Source: G965207335 sp965222825
GTDB taxonomy: Bacteria; Pseudomonadota; Gammaproteobacteria; PS1; Pseudothioglobaceae
NCBI GenBank assembly: GCA_965222825.1
Contig: OZ244964.1
Location: forward strand, 1 to 64,000
Reading direction: 5' to 3'
Length of the DNA stretch: 64,000 nt
The notes below the pieces were generated by a model. It was not told the origin of the DNA. It did not search any database and was given only the letters and a program-made list of their open reading frames with translations. Position numbers and translations under genes: made by a program. Each line of letters begins with the position of its first letter. Within the stretch, counting starts at the first letter, position 1. Shown here one piece after another: positions 52,359 through 61,569 of the stretch.

Positions 52359-53675
52359 TTAACAATTTTTTAAATGCTGCACTATTCTTTCCATTTTCTC
52401 ACATCGAGAACCTTTTATTAAAATAGCACTATCTTTATGTTCATCTAGTAGCAACCTAGCTAAGATATTTTTATTATTGTAATTTGTTACTTGGTAGTAA
52501 TTATTATTGTCTGCTAAACTATAAATATAATCAATATTGTTATTATTAGCAAAATTAACAATATCTAAGTGTTTACTTTTACTATTATGTCCTAATTCTG
52601 CCATTAGCCCTAAAACTAAAACCTTCTTACAACTAAATTCAGATAATGTCATAATAGCAGCACGCATAGACTCTGGATTAGCATTATAACTATCATCAAT
52701 AATAATATTATTTTTAGTTTTGTATAAACACATTCTACCATTTGTAGCTTTGGTAGACTCTAAACCTAATTTAATATCTTGCAAAGATATATTTTGTGAT
52801 ATAGCACAACAAGTAGCAGCTAGGGCATTTTCAATATTGTGCTTGCCTATTAGTTGCATACTAATATCTATAAATTTATCTTTGTGGTGTAAAGTAAAGC
52901 ATAAACTATTATGATTTTGCGTAATATTACTAGCATATATATCACTATTTGTGCCAAATTTATAAATATTTTTAGTTTGTAAGGCGTCAGTAAATTTATC
53001 TTTGTAGGATAAATCATTATTTATTATAGCAATTCCTGTATCGTCTAAGGCTTGGTATATTTCACTCTTTGCCTGCACTAGATTATTCCAAGAGCCAAAC
53101 TCACCTATATGGGCGTCTGTTGCATTAATTACTAGTGCTATATTAGGTTTTGCCAGAGTGCACAAATATTTTATTTCACACAAATGATTAGCACCCATTT
53201 CAACTACTGCGTATTTATGTTTAGTAGATAAATTACAAAGAGTAATTGGCACTCCAATATCATTATTAAAATTGCCCTCATTAATAAGAGTATTGGCAGA
53301 TTGTTTTAAAATATTACCTAGCATATTCTTAGTGGTAGTTTTACCATTACTACCAGTAATAGCAAATACAATAGTTGGCACATTATTTCTAATAAATGCT
53401 GATATTTTGCCAAATGCTAAGCGAGTATTATCTACTAAAATCATAGGTAAACTACTAGTTATTTTTTTACTAATAATAACAGCAACAGCATCATTTTTTA
53501 TGGCATCTGTAATATAATTATGCCCATCATCATTTTTACCTACTATGGCAATAAATAATGAGCCACCAACCACTTTACGGCTATCAATAACTATATTATC
53601 AATTTCTAGCTTAGAATTTATATATTCGCTATTATTTAGAATTTTAGCAATATTATTTAGTGTTATTAGTGGCAT
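52359..53675 (-). CDS. murF: UDP-N-acetylmuramoyl-tripeptide-D-alanyl-D-alanine ligase
   Basis: This 438-residue Mur ligase has the P-loop AITGSNGKTTTKNML, NFNNDIGVPITL, VEMGANHLCEI, ATDAHIGEFGS, and the C-terminal domain IIIDDSYNANPESMRAAI with LVLGLMAELGHNSKS. It completes the UDP-MurNAc-pentapeptide. It overlaps murE upstream by 23 bp on the same strand, so the two are translated as a pair, though mraY and the usual mur cluster are not adjacent. Confidence 0.95.
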   Translation of the reverse strand: MPLITLNNIAKILNNSEYINSKLEIDNIVIDSRKVVGGSLFIAIVGKNDDGHNYITDAIKNDAVAVIISKKITSSLPMILVDNTRLAFGKISAFIRNNVPTIVFAITGSNGKTTTKNMLGNILKQSANTLINEGNFNNDIGVPITLCNLSTKHKYAVVEMGANHLCEIKYLCTLAKPNIALVINATDAHIGEFGSWNNLVQAKSEIYQALDDTGIAIINNDLSYKDKFTDALQTKNIYKFGTNSDIYASNITQNHNSLCFTLHHKDKFIDISMQLIGKHNIENALAATCCAISQNISLQDIKLGLESTKATNGRMCLYKTKNNIIIDDSYNANPESMRAAIMTLSEFSCKKVLVLGLMAELGHNSKSKHLDIVNFANNNNIDYIYSLADNNNYYQVTNYNNKNILARLLLDEHKDSAILIKGSRCEKMERIVQHLKNC

Positions 53676-55137
53676 AGTTTGCTATCTCTATATCGTTTAG
53701 TTTAGTTTTTTTACTGCCTATAATTTGATATTCTTCACACCCTCTGCCTGCTATTAACAAACATTCATTTTCCACTAGATTTGTTATAGCGTAAGTAATA
53801 GCCTCTTTTCTATCAATAATTATTTTGGTTTTGCTATTATTAATACCCTTGTCAATATCTTGTATTATTTTATCTGAACTTTCACTACGAGAATTATCAC
53901 TAGTTAGGATAATACTATTAGCCAATTTATCCGCAATAGCACCCATTTGTTGGCGTTTGCTTGTATCTCTATCACCACCACAGCCAAAAACTAGCACAAT
54001 ATTATGATAAGGATAATGGTTTTTTAGAGCCAGTAATGCCTGATATAGTGCATCTGGGGTATGAGCAAAGTCTATCCAAACTAGGCTATTATTAATTTTT
54101 TGCATTCTACCCTTAGGTGGCTTTAATTTAGTTAAGTATTTAATAATATTTGCAATATCAAAACCCAAAGAATAAGCAAATGATATAGTAGCTAAGATAT
54201 TATATAAGTTAAATAATCCTAGCAACGGCAATTTAAAATGATTACCCTTAAAAGAACATAAAAAACCATTTTTTGTAGTTTTATAACTATCAAAAGTATA
54301 ATAATTATTAAGTTTGCTATTTTTATCTAGACCATAGGCTATTTTTTTAGCATTGCTATTTAATTGATATATTTTTTTGCCAAAACTATCATCGTAATTA
54401 ATAATCATAGTTTTTAAGTCTTTATTAAATAATTTTAATTTACTAGCAAAATAATTATCCATAGTTGTATGATAATCAAGGTGGTCTTTGGTAATATTAG
54501 TAAATATTGCACTATTTATAAAAAGTCCTGCTAATCTATTTTGTGCTAGTGCGTGCGATGATGCTTCTATGGAGTAGTATTTATAATTAGTGTAGTGTAG
54601 TATTTTATACAAACTAAAAATATCAGGCGTAGTATGCTGGGTGCTTTTATTTATATCAATAATATTACTATAACTTGCACTTTGAACTCCCAGAGTGCCT
54701 ATACTAGCACTACTATTTGGCAATAAATGGTTTAATAATTGCATTATAAAACAACTAACAGTGCTTTTACCATTAGTACCTGTTGTGGCAATAATAGTTT
54801 TATTATTAGCATTTTGATATACTCTAATAGCCAATATATCTAGTTTATTAACTAAGTTTTTTAGTTTAATTACTTTATTTTTTACAATAGTATTATTGAT
54901 AACAGTATTTTTATCAACTAATATTAAACAAGCACCATTATTTAATGCATCAAGTGCGTAATCAATGCCATTATTATTGCCTGTAATACTATCTAGGGCA
55001 ACAAAAACATCATTCTTTGTTATAGTTCTACTATCTAGGCTAATATTTGCTATTTGTTTATCTTTATCAATAAAATAATCAATATCAGAATCTAATCCTG
55101 TTAATAATTTTTTAATAGTTATAGTTTTATTAAGCAT
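53653..55137 (-). CDS. murE: UDP-N-acetylmuramoyl-tripeptide synthetase
   Basis: This 494-residue Mur ligase adds the third stem residue. It has ATTGTNGKSTVSCFI, the tri-Ser YYSIEASSHALAQNRLAG, NITKDHLDYHT, CFKGNHF-like (LCSFKGNHFKLPLLGLFNLYN split), VWIDFAHTPDALYQAL, and VFGCGGDRDTSKRQQMG. The meso-diaminopimelate-selecting DNPR motif reads DNSRSE (Pro replaced), and the final GKGHE-like motif reads GRGCEEYQ. The start is ATG 55137, as an extension adds nothing conserved. Both variants are worth noting; the added amino acid is probably still meso-DAP but this is less certain than usual. Confidence 0.93.
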   Translation of the reverse strand: MLNKTITIKKLLTGLDSDIDYFIDKDKQIANISLDSRTITKNDVFVALDSITGNNNGIDYALDALNNGACLILVDKNTVINNTIVKNKVIKLKNLVNKLDILAIRVYQNANNKTIIATTGTNGKSTVSCFIMQLLNHLLPNSSASIGTLGVQSASYSNIIDINKSTQHTTPDIFSLYKILHYTNYKYYSIEASSHALAQNRLAGLFINSAIFTNITKDHLDYHTTMDNYFASKLKLFNKDLKTMIINYDDSFGKKIYQLNSNAKKIAYGLDKNSKLNNYYTFDSYKTTKNGFLCSFKGNHFKLPLLGLFNLYNILATISFAYSLGFDIANIIKYLTKLKPPKGRMQKINNSLVWIDFAHTPDALYQALLALKNHYPYHNIVLVFGCGGDRDTSKRQQMGAIADKLANSIILTSDNSRSESSDKIIQDIDKGINNSKTKIIIDRKEAITYAITNLVENECLLIAGRGCEEYQIIGSKKTKLNDIEIANYATNNTK

Positions 55138-55180
55138 ATAATATATAATTGTATAATTATTATACACTGAGGATTATTGT
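55138..55180. promoter_or_regulatory. Short divergent promoter region, murE/soxB
   Basis: This 43-bp gap between divergent starts contains TATAAT at 55144-55149 and 55152-55157, and GAGG (55169-55172) 8 bp before the soxB ATG. The soxB promoter must lie here and in the 5' part of murE, and vice versa. Confidence 0.45.
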
Positions 55181-57067
55181 ATGGCTTTAACAAGAAGAGA
55201 TTTTATAAAACTTATAGGTGCTGGTGCTGTAATTGGTGCTGGGGGTTATTATCTTAGTAGAGAGACAAATATAGTATTTGAAGATTTTTATAGTGTGCCA
55301 AGTTTTGGTAGCTCTAGAATACTACATATAACAGATACTCACGGTAATTTATTGCCTAATTATTTTCGCGAACCAAATGTAAATTTAGGTATAGGCAATG
55401 CTTATGGCAAGCTACCGCATATAGTTGGTAATAATCTTTTACAAAAGATGGGTTTCAAAAAAAATAGCCCTGAGGCTTATGCTTATACATATTTAAATTT
55501 TGAAAAACAAGCTAAAAAATACGGAAAAACTGGCGGTTTTGCTCATATAAAAACAGTTTTGGATACTCTAAGAGCATCAGCTGGTGGTAAAGATAATACC
55601 ATAACAGTGGACGGAGGCGATACTTGGCAGGGCTCTGGGACTTCTCTTTGGACTAGAGGTGCTGATATGGTTGAAGCCTGTAACATATTGGGCGTAGATG
55701 TAATGGTTGGGCATTGGGAATTTACCTATAAAGAAGAAGAGGTATTAAAAAATATAGGATTTTTTAAAGGCGATTTTGTAGGGCAAAATGTTCGTATTTT
55801 AGAACAAGCATTATTTGGCGATGAATATATAGAAATGACCGAGAGGAACAATGGTAGAGGTTTATTTAATGAGGATGATGCACTGCCTTTTAAACCTTAT
55901 GTAATGAAAACAGTGGGTAAAAATCGTATAGCAGTTATAGGACAAGCATTTCCTAGAACATCAAATGCTAATCCACAAAAATACTTTTTCCCAGACTGGT
56001 CTTTTGGTTTAAGAGAAGAAGAAATGGCAAAATTAGTAGCAGATATTAGAGCCAATGAAAAACCAGATGCTGTTATTTTAGTATCGCATAATGGTATGGA
56101 TGTTGACTTAAAAATGGCTAGTATAGTAAGTGGTATTGATGCTATCTTTGGTGGTCATACTCACGATGGTGTGCCTAAGGCTATTGAGGTTAAAAATTCA
56201 GGTGGCACAACCTTAGTAACAAACGCAGGGTGCAGTGGTAAATTTATTGGAGTAATGGATTTTGATATAAAAGATGGCAGAATAAAAGACTACAAATATA
56301 AAATGCTACCTATTATTACTAATGTTATCAAAGCAAATGCTGAGATGACATCATTTATTAAAAAAATTCGTAATACTCGTTATGATAAGTCCGTAGTGGA
56401 AGCTAGAAATCCTAAAATGGCTAATAATCCTGCTAGATTAGGTAAAACTTACGATGAAATACTAACAGAAAAATTATGCACTACCGAGCAAACACTATAC
56501 CGTAGAGGTAATTTTATGGGAACTTGGGACCAAGTATTAGTAAATGCTCTAAGAGAGGAATATAGTTCTGATTTTGCACTTTCTGCTGGGGTTCGTTGGG
56601 GAACTAGTGTGTTAGCTGGTGGTGTAGTAACTATGGAAGATTTGATGACAAATACCTCTATGACTTACGGGGAAACTTATAAATCTAGTATGTCAGGAAA
56701 ACAATTAAAAGATATGTTAGAAGGTGTTTCTGAGAATTTATTCCAAAACGACCCTTACCTACAATCTGGTGGTGATATGGTGCGTATTGGCGGCATGGAC
56801 TATACCATAGACCCTAATCAAAGCTTAGGTAATAGGATTAGCGATATGAAAAAAGATGATGGCACGCCAATAAATGATAGCACTATATATACAGTATCTG
56901 GTTGGGCGCAGGTAAACAGCATTGGCAAGGGTAGGCTAATGTGGGATGTTGCCGCTAGCTATCTTAGAAAACAAAAACACCTAGTGCTAAGCAAAATAAA
57001 TAACCCTACCATTATCGGTGTTAAAGATAATCCTGGAATTGCTAATTATGCTGGAGAGTTGGGGTAA
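55181..57067 (+). CDS. soxB: Thiosulfohydrolase SoxB
   Basis: This 628-residue periplasmic protein is exported by Tat: TRRDFIKL at residues 4-11, then a hydrophobic stretch. The calcineurin-like metallophosphatase domain has the metal ligands in ITDTHGNLLPNYFREP (D52, H54), VDGGDTWQGSGTSLWTRG (D144, D147), VGHWEFTY (about 176-183), LVSHNGMD and FGGHTHDG. The 5'-nucleotidase C-terminal domain follows. These strings are SoxB-specific. SoxB hydrolyses the sulfate group from SoxY-bound thiosulfate. The rest of the Sox genes (soxXYZA) are not in the window; a standalone soxB is typical of SUP05-type organisms. Confidence 0.96.
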   Translation: MALTRRDFIKLIGAGAVIGAGGYYLSRETNIVFEDFYSVPSFGSSRILHITDTHGNLLPNYFREPNVNLGIGNAYGKLPHIVGNNLLQKMGFKKNSPEAYAYTYLNFEKQAKKYGKTGGFAHIKTVLDTLRASAGGKDNTITVDGGDTWQGSGTSLWTRGADMVEACNILGVDVMVGHWEFTYKEEEVLKNIGFFKGDFVGQNVRILEQALFGDEYIEMTERNNGRGLFNEDDALPFKPYVMKTVGKNRIAVIGQAFPRTSNANPQKYFFPDWSFGLREEEMAKLVADIRANEKPDAVILVSHNGMDVDLKMASIVSGIDAIFGGHTHDGVPKAIEVKNSGGTTLVTNAGCSGKFIGVMDFDIKDGRIKDYKYKMLPIITNVIKANAEMTSFIKKIRNTRYDKSVVEARNPKMANNPARLGKTYDEILTEKLCTTEQTLYRRGNFMGTWDQVLVNALREEYSSDFALSAGVRWGTSVLAGGVVTMEDLMTNTSMTYGETYKSSMSGKQLKDMLEGVSENLFQNDPYLQSGGDMVRIGGMDYTIDPNQSLGNRISDMKKDDGTPINDSTIYTVSGWAQVNSIGKGRLMWDVAASYLRKQKHLVLSKINNPTIIGVKDNPGIANYAGELG

Positions 57068-57292
57068 ATCAAGGTTATATAACTAAGGTGGCACCTAATT
57101 CGCCTTGTTAGCTGTTATTTTCTATATTTCTCGTAACCCTTCAAAAAAACAACAAATATCTATCTCTAAGATTTTTACTATTTTAAATAAATGCTCAATA
57201 ATAAACTACTATAGTAGTTTATAGAATTTAGCAGATAAATACACCTCCCATTCTTTTTGCTAATTTTTTTACTTGGAAGTTGGAGAAAGAAA

Positions 57293-57764
57293 ATGAAAAA
57301 AATAATATTTTTAGTTTTTGCTAGTGTGTTATTAGTAGCTTGTGGTGGAGGTGGTAATAGTTCTTCATCAGGCTTTGCACCAGCAAATGCTGATGCCTTT
57401 AAAATAGTTTATATTCAATCAAATACTGTAAATAAAGCAAAGACAGTTATTGTGAATAATCAATCGTAGTTAGTACCTACAAAACACTAATTTTAAAATA
57501 TCTAATAGCAATAAAACAATTTATGCACATTTACAATTAGATGAAAATAGCAATATGTTAAGCAATACTTTTATTAAATGGGTGCATACTGATAGTGGTA
57601 AGGTTTTATTATTTGAAAAGAAAAATATTAATTCAATTACTAGGCAAAATTGGGTAAATTTTACGCCCAATAAAAATTGGAATTCAGGCAATTATCAAGT
57701 AACTTTTTATCAATTTAATTCGGAGTTAAAGCCAATTATTTATGGCAATTACTATATTGAATGA
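57293..57764 (+). pseudogene. Frameshifted small lipoprotein
   Basis: The first frame (57293-57469) has a clear lipoprotein signal: KKIIFLVFASVLLVACGGGG, lipobox VACG with Cys at about 18, preceded by GGAG at 57280-57283. It ends early at TAG (57467-57469). A second frame, open from 57474 and with an ATG at 57555, continues with YLQNTNFKISNSNKTIYAHL and SNTFIKWVHTDSGKVLLFEK to a plausible end IIYGNYYIE. A one-base indel at about 57460-57473 would join them into one protein of about 155 residues. No family is recognised. Confidence 0.6.
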
Positions 57765-57988
57765 AATAATTTTTCTATAATAAACCACCTGAGAATCTAT
57801 TACAGCAGATTATTAATTCGTAGGTTATATTTAGATATTAAGCGATAAAATAACGAAAATAATTTAAATAAAGTTGCTAAAACAACAACAGTAGATACTT
57901 GGCTGGCTATCATCCATTTTATAAGGCGTATCTCTTTAATATATTGTTTTAACGATACTATCTAAAAAAAATAGTGATGATAAGTATC

Positions 57989-58411
57989 CTAATGTATGAG
58001 CCTTATAAGATATGTTTTTGATAGTTTATCGTGTAGGCTGTGGTTGTTTTTGTCAATTAGTTGGTATAAAAATCCCAAACCAAATACCAGAAAGCCAATA
58101 ATAGCTGTAATAAACCTAATGACAATTTGTTTAGTGGTAATTGCTTTGTTATTAAAACTCACTAATTTAATCTTCCAAACCCTCATAGCTAGTGTTTGTC
58201 CTGATTTTTTCCAAGATATGTAAAAATAAAAAAAACTAACAGGGACGGTAATAATAAAAAAGAATATTGAATTGGGCTGATTATTTAGTAAATTAAGTGA
58301 ACTAGTGATTATTACTGCTATCATACCTACGCTAAATAGCAATGAGAATAACAACAATAAATCGTATAAAATTACCATTATTCTACGCATTAGGCTAATG
58401 TTTGATTTCAT
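57989..58411 (-). CDS. RDD-family membrane protein
   Basis: This 140-residue protein has three hydrophobic helices (about 12-35, 46-64, 104-122). In the family, named for Arg-Asp-Asp residues, the first-helix motif here reads RRIMVILYDLLLLF (Arg...Tyr-Asp), and the middle GQTLAMRVWKIKLVS and VIRFITAIIGFLVFGLGFLY match RDD proteins. Transport or envelope function is unknown. It lies upstream of the M23 peptidase gene on the opposite side from soxB, on the same strand as what follows. Confidence 0.85.
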   Translation of the reverse strand: MKSNISLMRRIMVILYDLLLLFSLLFSVGMIAVIITSSLNLLNNQPNSIFFFIITVPVSFFYFYISWKKSGQTLAMRVWKIKLVSFNNKAITTKQIVIRFITAIIGFLVFGLGFLYQLIDKNNHSLHDKLSKTYLIRLIH

Positions 58412-58428
58412 AATAAAACTTTGACTAA

Positions 58429-59238
58429 TTAAAACAATAAATTAGGGTTTATAGCAGTAGTGTTTAAATATACGCTCCAGTGTAGATGAGGTCCTGTTGC
58501 TCTTCCTGTTTGTCCTACGCTACCTAATTTATTACCTTGTTTTATATAATCACCAATGTTAACATTAATATCTTTTAAATGAATAAATGCACTTATTAGC
58601 CCCATACCATGATCTAAAAATACCGTTTTACCGTTGAAAAAAAACTCACCAGTTAAAATAACCACACCATCAACTGGTGCTATTACCTTAGTGCCTATAT
58701 TAGCATAATAATCCAGCCCAGTATGTGGACGGCGTGGTTTGTTATTATAAAATCTTCTCAAACCAAAAGGACTGGTCAAAATACCCTTAACTGGGATAGT
58801 AAAATTATTATTTGCTATAGTCTTATTAGTAAAAGTATTGCGAGCTTTTTTTAAAATAACCCTCTCTTTTATTATTCTTTTTAAGTGCTGTTTATTAGGT
58901 GTTACATATTTTTTATTTTTACCTGTTAATGTTATATACTGGCTTTCATATTTATGCACTTTTGTGAAAAATTGTATAGTTTTAGTGCTATTTTCTAATA
59001 TTGTTATTACATTAGTGCCTGATTTTGTTAATAAAGGTATACCAACTAATGCTTGGTAATGATTATTAATTTTTTGTAAATATATCTTTTTATCGCCAAA
59101 AAAAACCTGTGGATTTTTATATTTAGTATCTAAATCAATTACGGCAATACCGCCAGCAATTGGGGTATTATTAACATTAATAAAGGCATAACAAGTGCTA
59201 TGAATTATTAGTATAAATAGTCCAATAATAGTTTGCAT
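58429..59238 (-). CDS. M23-family peptidoglycan endopeptidase
   Basis: This 269-residue secreted protein has a signal peptide (TIIGLFILIIHSTCYAF) and an N-terminal beta domain. The LytM/M23 domain follows (about 150-269), with TSPFGLRRF, zinc ligands in PRRPHTGLDYYANIG (HxxxD) and GPHLHWSVYLN (HxH). The catalytic set is complete, so it is probably an active endopeptidase, unlike the EnvC/NlpD type. A coiled coil is absent. The RDD gene follows after 17 bp; xseA precedes by 6 bp, so all may be cotranscribed. Confidence 0.88.
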   Translation of the reverse strand: MQTIIGLFILIIHSTCYAFINVNNTPIAGGIAVIDLDTKYKNPQVFFGDKKIYLQKINNHYQALVGIPLLTKSGTNVITILENSTKTIQFFTKVHKYESQYITLTGKNKKYVTPNKQHLKRIIKERVILKKARNTFTNKTIANNNFTIPVKGILTSPFGLRRFYNNKPRRPHTGLDYYANIGTKVIAPVDGVVILTGEFFFNGKTVFLDHGMGLISAFIHLKDINVNIGDYIKQGNKLGSVGQTGRATGPHLHWSVYLNTTAINPNLLF

Positions 59239-59244
59239 ATTGAG

Positions 59245-60648
59245 TTATTTTTTATGTGAACTAATCTTATTAACCGTTGTCAGTAAACTACCGTTTAATA
59301 GTCTGATATTTATTTTATTGTTAATAGTTATACTATCAATAGTATTGATAGTTTTATTGTTAATATCACTACTTATGCTATAACCTCGGGCTATTGTTTG
59401 CAAAGGGCTTAATAATTCTAGTGTTTTTATGATATTTGCTAATTTTTGCTTTTTATTTAATAAGTAGTGTGTATTAATATCTTGTATTTTAGATTTTAGT
59501 TGTGCTAATTTATGATTATTATTTCTTAGCATGCTATTAATCTTGCTATTTAGGTCCGTAGTTAAATATATTTGTTGCTGTTTGCTATTGGCAATATTAC
59601 TACTAGGTGATAGTTTGTAAAGTTGTTGTTGTTTGGTGTTTAAATATGCTTTGTATAAATTTATTTTAACTAGCATAGTTTTATTTATACTACTTATAAT
59701 ATTATCCAAGTGCTGAGATTTTTGGTTGACTAACTCTTGCGGCTTAATAATTCTATTACCTAGGTATGCTAACTGAGTTTGTTTATTAGCTAAGTAATTT
59801 TTTAATATTGCTGTTATTTTTTTTTGATAATTATTAAATTCTTGTATTTTTTGGTATCTATCAGGCGATGCTAATTCAGCGGCAGCACTTGGGCTGGGTG
59901 CTCTAAAATCAGCTACAAAATCACTAATAGTAGTATCTGTTTCATGTCCTATGGCACTTATTATTGGTGTTTTTGCCTTAAATATAGCAATAGCAAGTGC
60001 TTCTTCATTAAAACACCATAAGTCCTCTAAAGTGCCACCGCCTCTGGCAATAATTAAAACATCACAACATTTTTTATCAGCATAGTATAGAGCATTAATT
60101 ACACTTTTAGCACAAGTATTACCCTGAGTTATGGTATCAAATAATAATAATTTTGCAAACGGGTATCGTCTTTTTAAGATATTGATAATATCTTGTATTA
60201 CAGAGCCACTAGCTGATGAAATTACGCCTATTGTTTGTGGATATTGTGGTAGCGGTTTTTTATTACTTGTGTCAAATAAACCTTTTTTTGCTAACTTAGT
60301 TTTTAATTGCTCAAATGCTAGCGCTAAATTGCCTAGTCCCATTTGCTCAATTTTATTAATAATTATTTGTAAATCGCCCCTAGTTTCGTATATGGTGGTA
60401 TTAGCGTGCACTAATACAGACAGGCCATTTTCTAACTTAAAATTACTATTTTTTTGACTTAGACGAAAAAAAACACAGCGAATCTGTGATTTGTTATCTT
60501 TTAGTGAGAAATATATATGCCCAGATGATGGATAACTTATATTGCTAATTTCGCCCTGTATCCAACAAGATGGGACATTATTAGCTAGAGTTTTTTTACA
60601 TAAATTTAAAAAATTACTAATTGAATAAATTTCATCGGGGCTAAACAT
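59245..60648 (-). CDS. xseA: Exodeoxyribonuclease VII large subunit
   Basis: This 467-residue protein has an OB-fold N-terminus (CWIQGEISNISYPSSGHIYFSLKD, split) and the catalytic core IGVISSASGSVIQDIINILKRR, IIARGGGTLEDLWCFNEEALA, SAIGHETDTTISDFVADFRAPSPSAAAELASP, then a long coiled-coil Gln/Lys-rich region, and the terminal QTIARGYSI. The small subunit xseB is not adjacent. It degrades single-stranded DNA bidirectionally with XseB. Confidence 0.95.
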   Translation of the reverse strand: MFSPDEIYSISNFLNLCKKTLANNVPSCWIQGEISNISYPSSGHIYFSLKDNKSQIRCVFFRLSQKNSNFKLENGLSVLVHANTTIYETRGDLQIIINKIEQMGLGNLALAFEQLKTKLAKKGLFDTSNKKPLPQYPQTIGVISSASGSVIQDIINILKRRYPFAKLLLFDTITQGNTCAKSVINALYYADKKCCDVLIIARGGGTLEDLWCFNEEALAIAIFKAKTPIISAIGHETDTTISDFVADFRAPSPSAAAELASPDRYQKIQEFNNYQKKITAILKNYLANKQTQLAYLGNRIIKPQELVNQKSQHLDNIISSINKTMLVKINLYKAYLNTKQQQLYKLSPSSNIANSKQQQIYLTTDLNSKINSMLRNNNHKLAQLKSKIQDINTHYLLNKKQKLANIIKTLELLSPLQTIARGYSISSDINNKTINTIDSITINNKINIRLLNGSLLTTVNKISSHKK

Positions 60649-60653
60649 TATTT

Positions 60654-61187
60654 TTAGTATTTTGGGTTATTGTGCAACAGTCTCTTTAATAATACTAGCA
60701 CTGCACCTGTGCTACCGTGTTGTTTATTACAAGAATAGTATGCAGCTACCACTGGGTGGTTTTTTAAATAATTAGCAACAAAGGTTTTTAGCACGGCATC
60801 ATTATTGCTATTATTTAAGCCTTTGCCGTGGATAATTTTTATACAAGATAGATTATTTGTGCTAAATAAAAATCTATCTAATGCTATTTTTGCTTCTTGT
60901 TTTGTTAATCCGTGCAAGTCAATGCTATCTTCGGGCTGGATTTTGCCTTTTTTTAATTTATTGTATGCCCGAGTGTTTGCTATATTGCCACTATATTTAA
61001 TTATTTTATTACCACTAATGGGTTTATTATTCTGCTCTGTATATTGGTATTTATTGCTATATATTGGTTTTTGATATTTATTACTTAGCAACTTAGGGAT
61101 AATTTTTGGTATTTTTTTATTATTGTTTAGTGGTTCTACCCCGAGCATTGCTTCATCAAATATTGCTTTATCTTCTTTGCTAATCAT
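60654..61187 (-). CDS. Smr-domain protein
   Basis: This 177-residue protein has an N-terminal disordered region (DKAIFDEAMLGVEPL, then Lys-rich) and a C-terminal Smr domain at about 90-177: DSIDLHGLTKQEAKIALDRFL, KIIHGKGLN and HGSTGAVLVLLK, with the DLHG and HGKG motifs. The Gly-Ser-Thr-Gly variant replaces the usual GGTGA. Smr proteins nick nucleic acid or cleave colliding-ribosome mRNA (SmrB). The ATG at 61187 is used rather than a TTG two codons upstream. It lies 5 bp before xseA. Confidence 0.88.
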   Translation of the reverse strand: MISKEDKAIFDEAMLGVEPLNNNKKIPKIIPKLLSNKYQKPIYSNKYQYTEQNNKPISGNKIIKYSGNIANTRAYNKLKKGKIQPEDSIDLHGLTKQEAKIALDRFLFSTNNLSCIKIIHGKGLNNSNNDAVLKTFVANYLKNHPVVAAYYSCNKQHGSTGAVLVLLKRLLHNNPKY

Positions 61188-61227
61188 ACACAAGATTATA
61201 GCAAGTTTCGTATTTATAAGATTAGAA

Positions 61228-61488
61228 TTATAGATTTTTTAATTTAGTATTGATGCGACTTTTCTTTCTAATAGCATTATTTTTGTGAATAAGACCCTTA
61301 GCAGCGGCTTGGTCAACTATTTTTTGCATTGTTACAAAAGCCTCTGTTGCTAATGATTTATTTTTTTCGTTTATGGCATTTAATGTTTTTTTAATATGGG
61401 TTCGTAGTCTAGCTCTTAGTCTTGAATTATGACTATTAAGTTTAATTGCCTGTCTTGCTCTTTTCTTAGAACCTGCTGAATTTGCCAA
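61228..61488 (-). CDS. rpsT: 30S ribosomal protein S20
   Basis: This 86-residue protein has the S20 pattern ANSAGSKKRARQAIKLN, RLRARLRTHIKKTLNAI, VDQAAAKGLIHKNNAIRKKSRI. The start codon is TTG (61486-61488) with GGAG 6 bp upstream, as in E. coli rpsT, whose UUG start is part of its autoregulation. There is no ATG nearby in frame. Confidence 0.97.
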   Translation of the reverse strand: MANSAGSKKRARQAIKLNSHNSRLRARLRTHIKKTLNAINEKNKSLATEAFVTMQKIVDQAAAKGLIHKNNAIRKKSRINTKLKNL

Positions 61489-61569
61489 AATTTACTCCAA
61501 AATATAAAAAACTTTGACATTATACGCTATTTTTATTGCTGTGGTTGATATTAGTTAAAATTTCACTAA

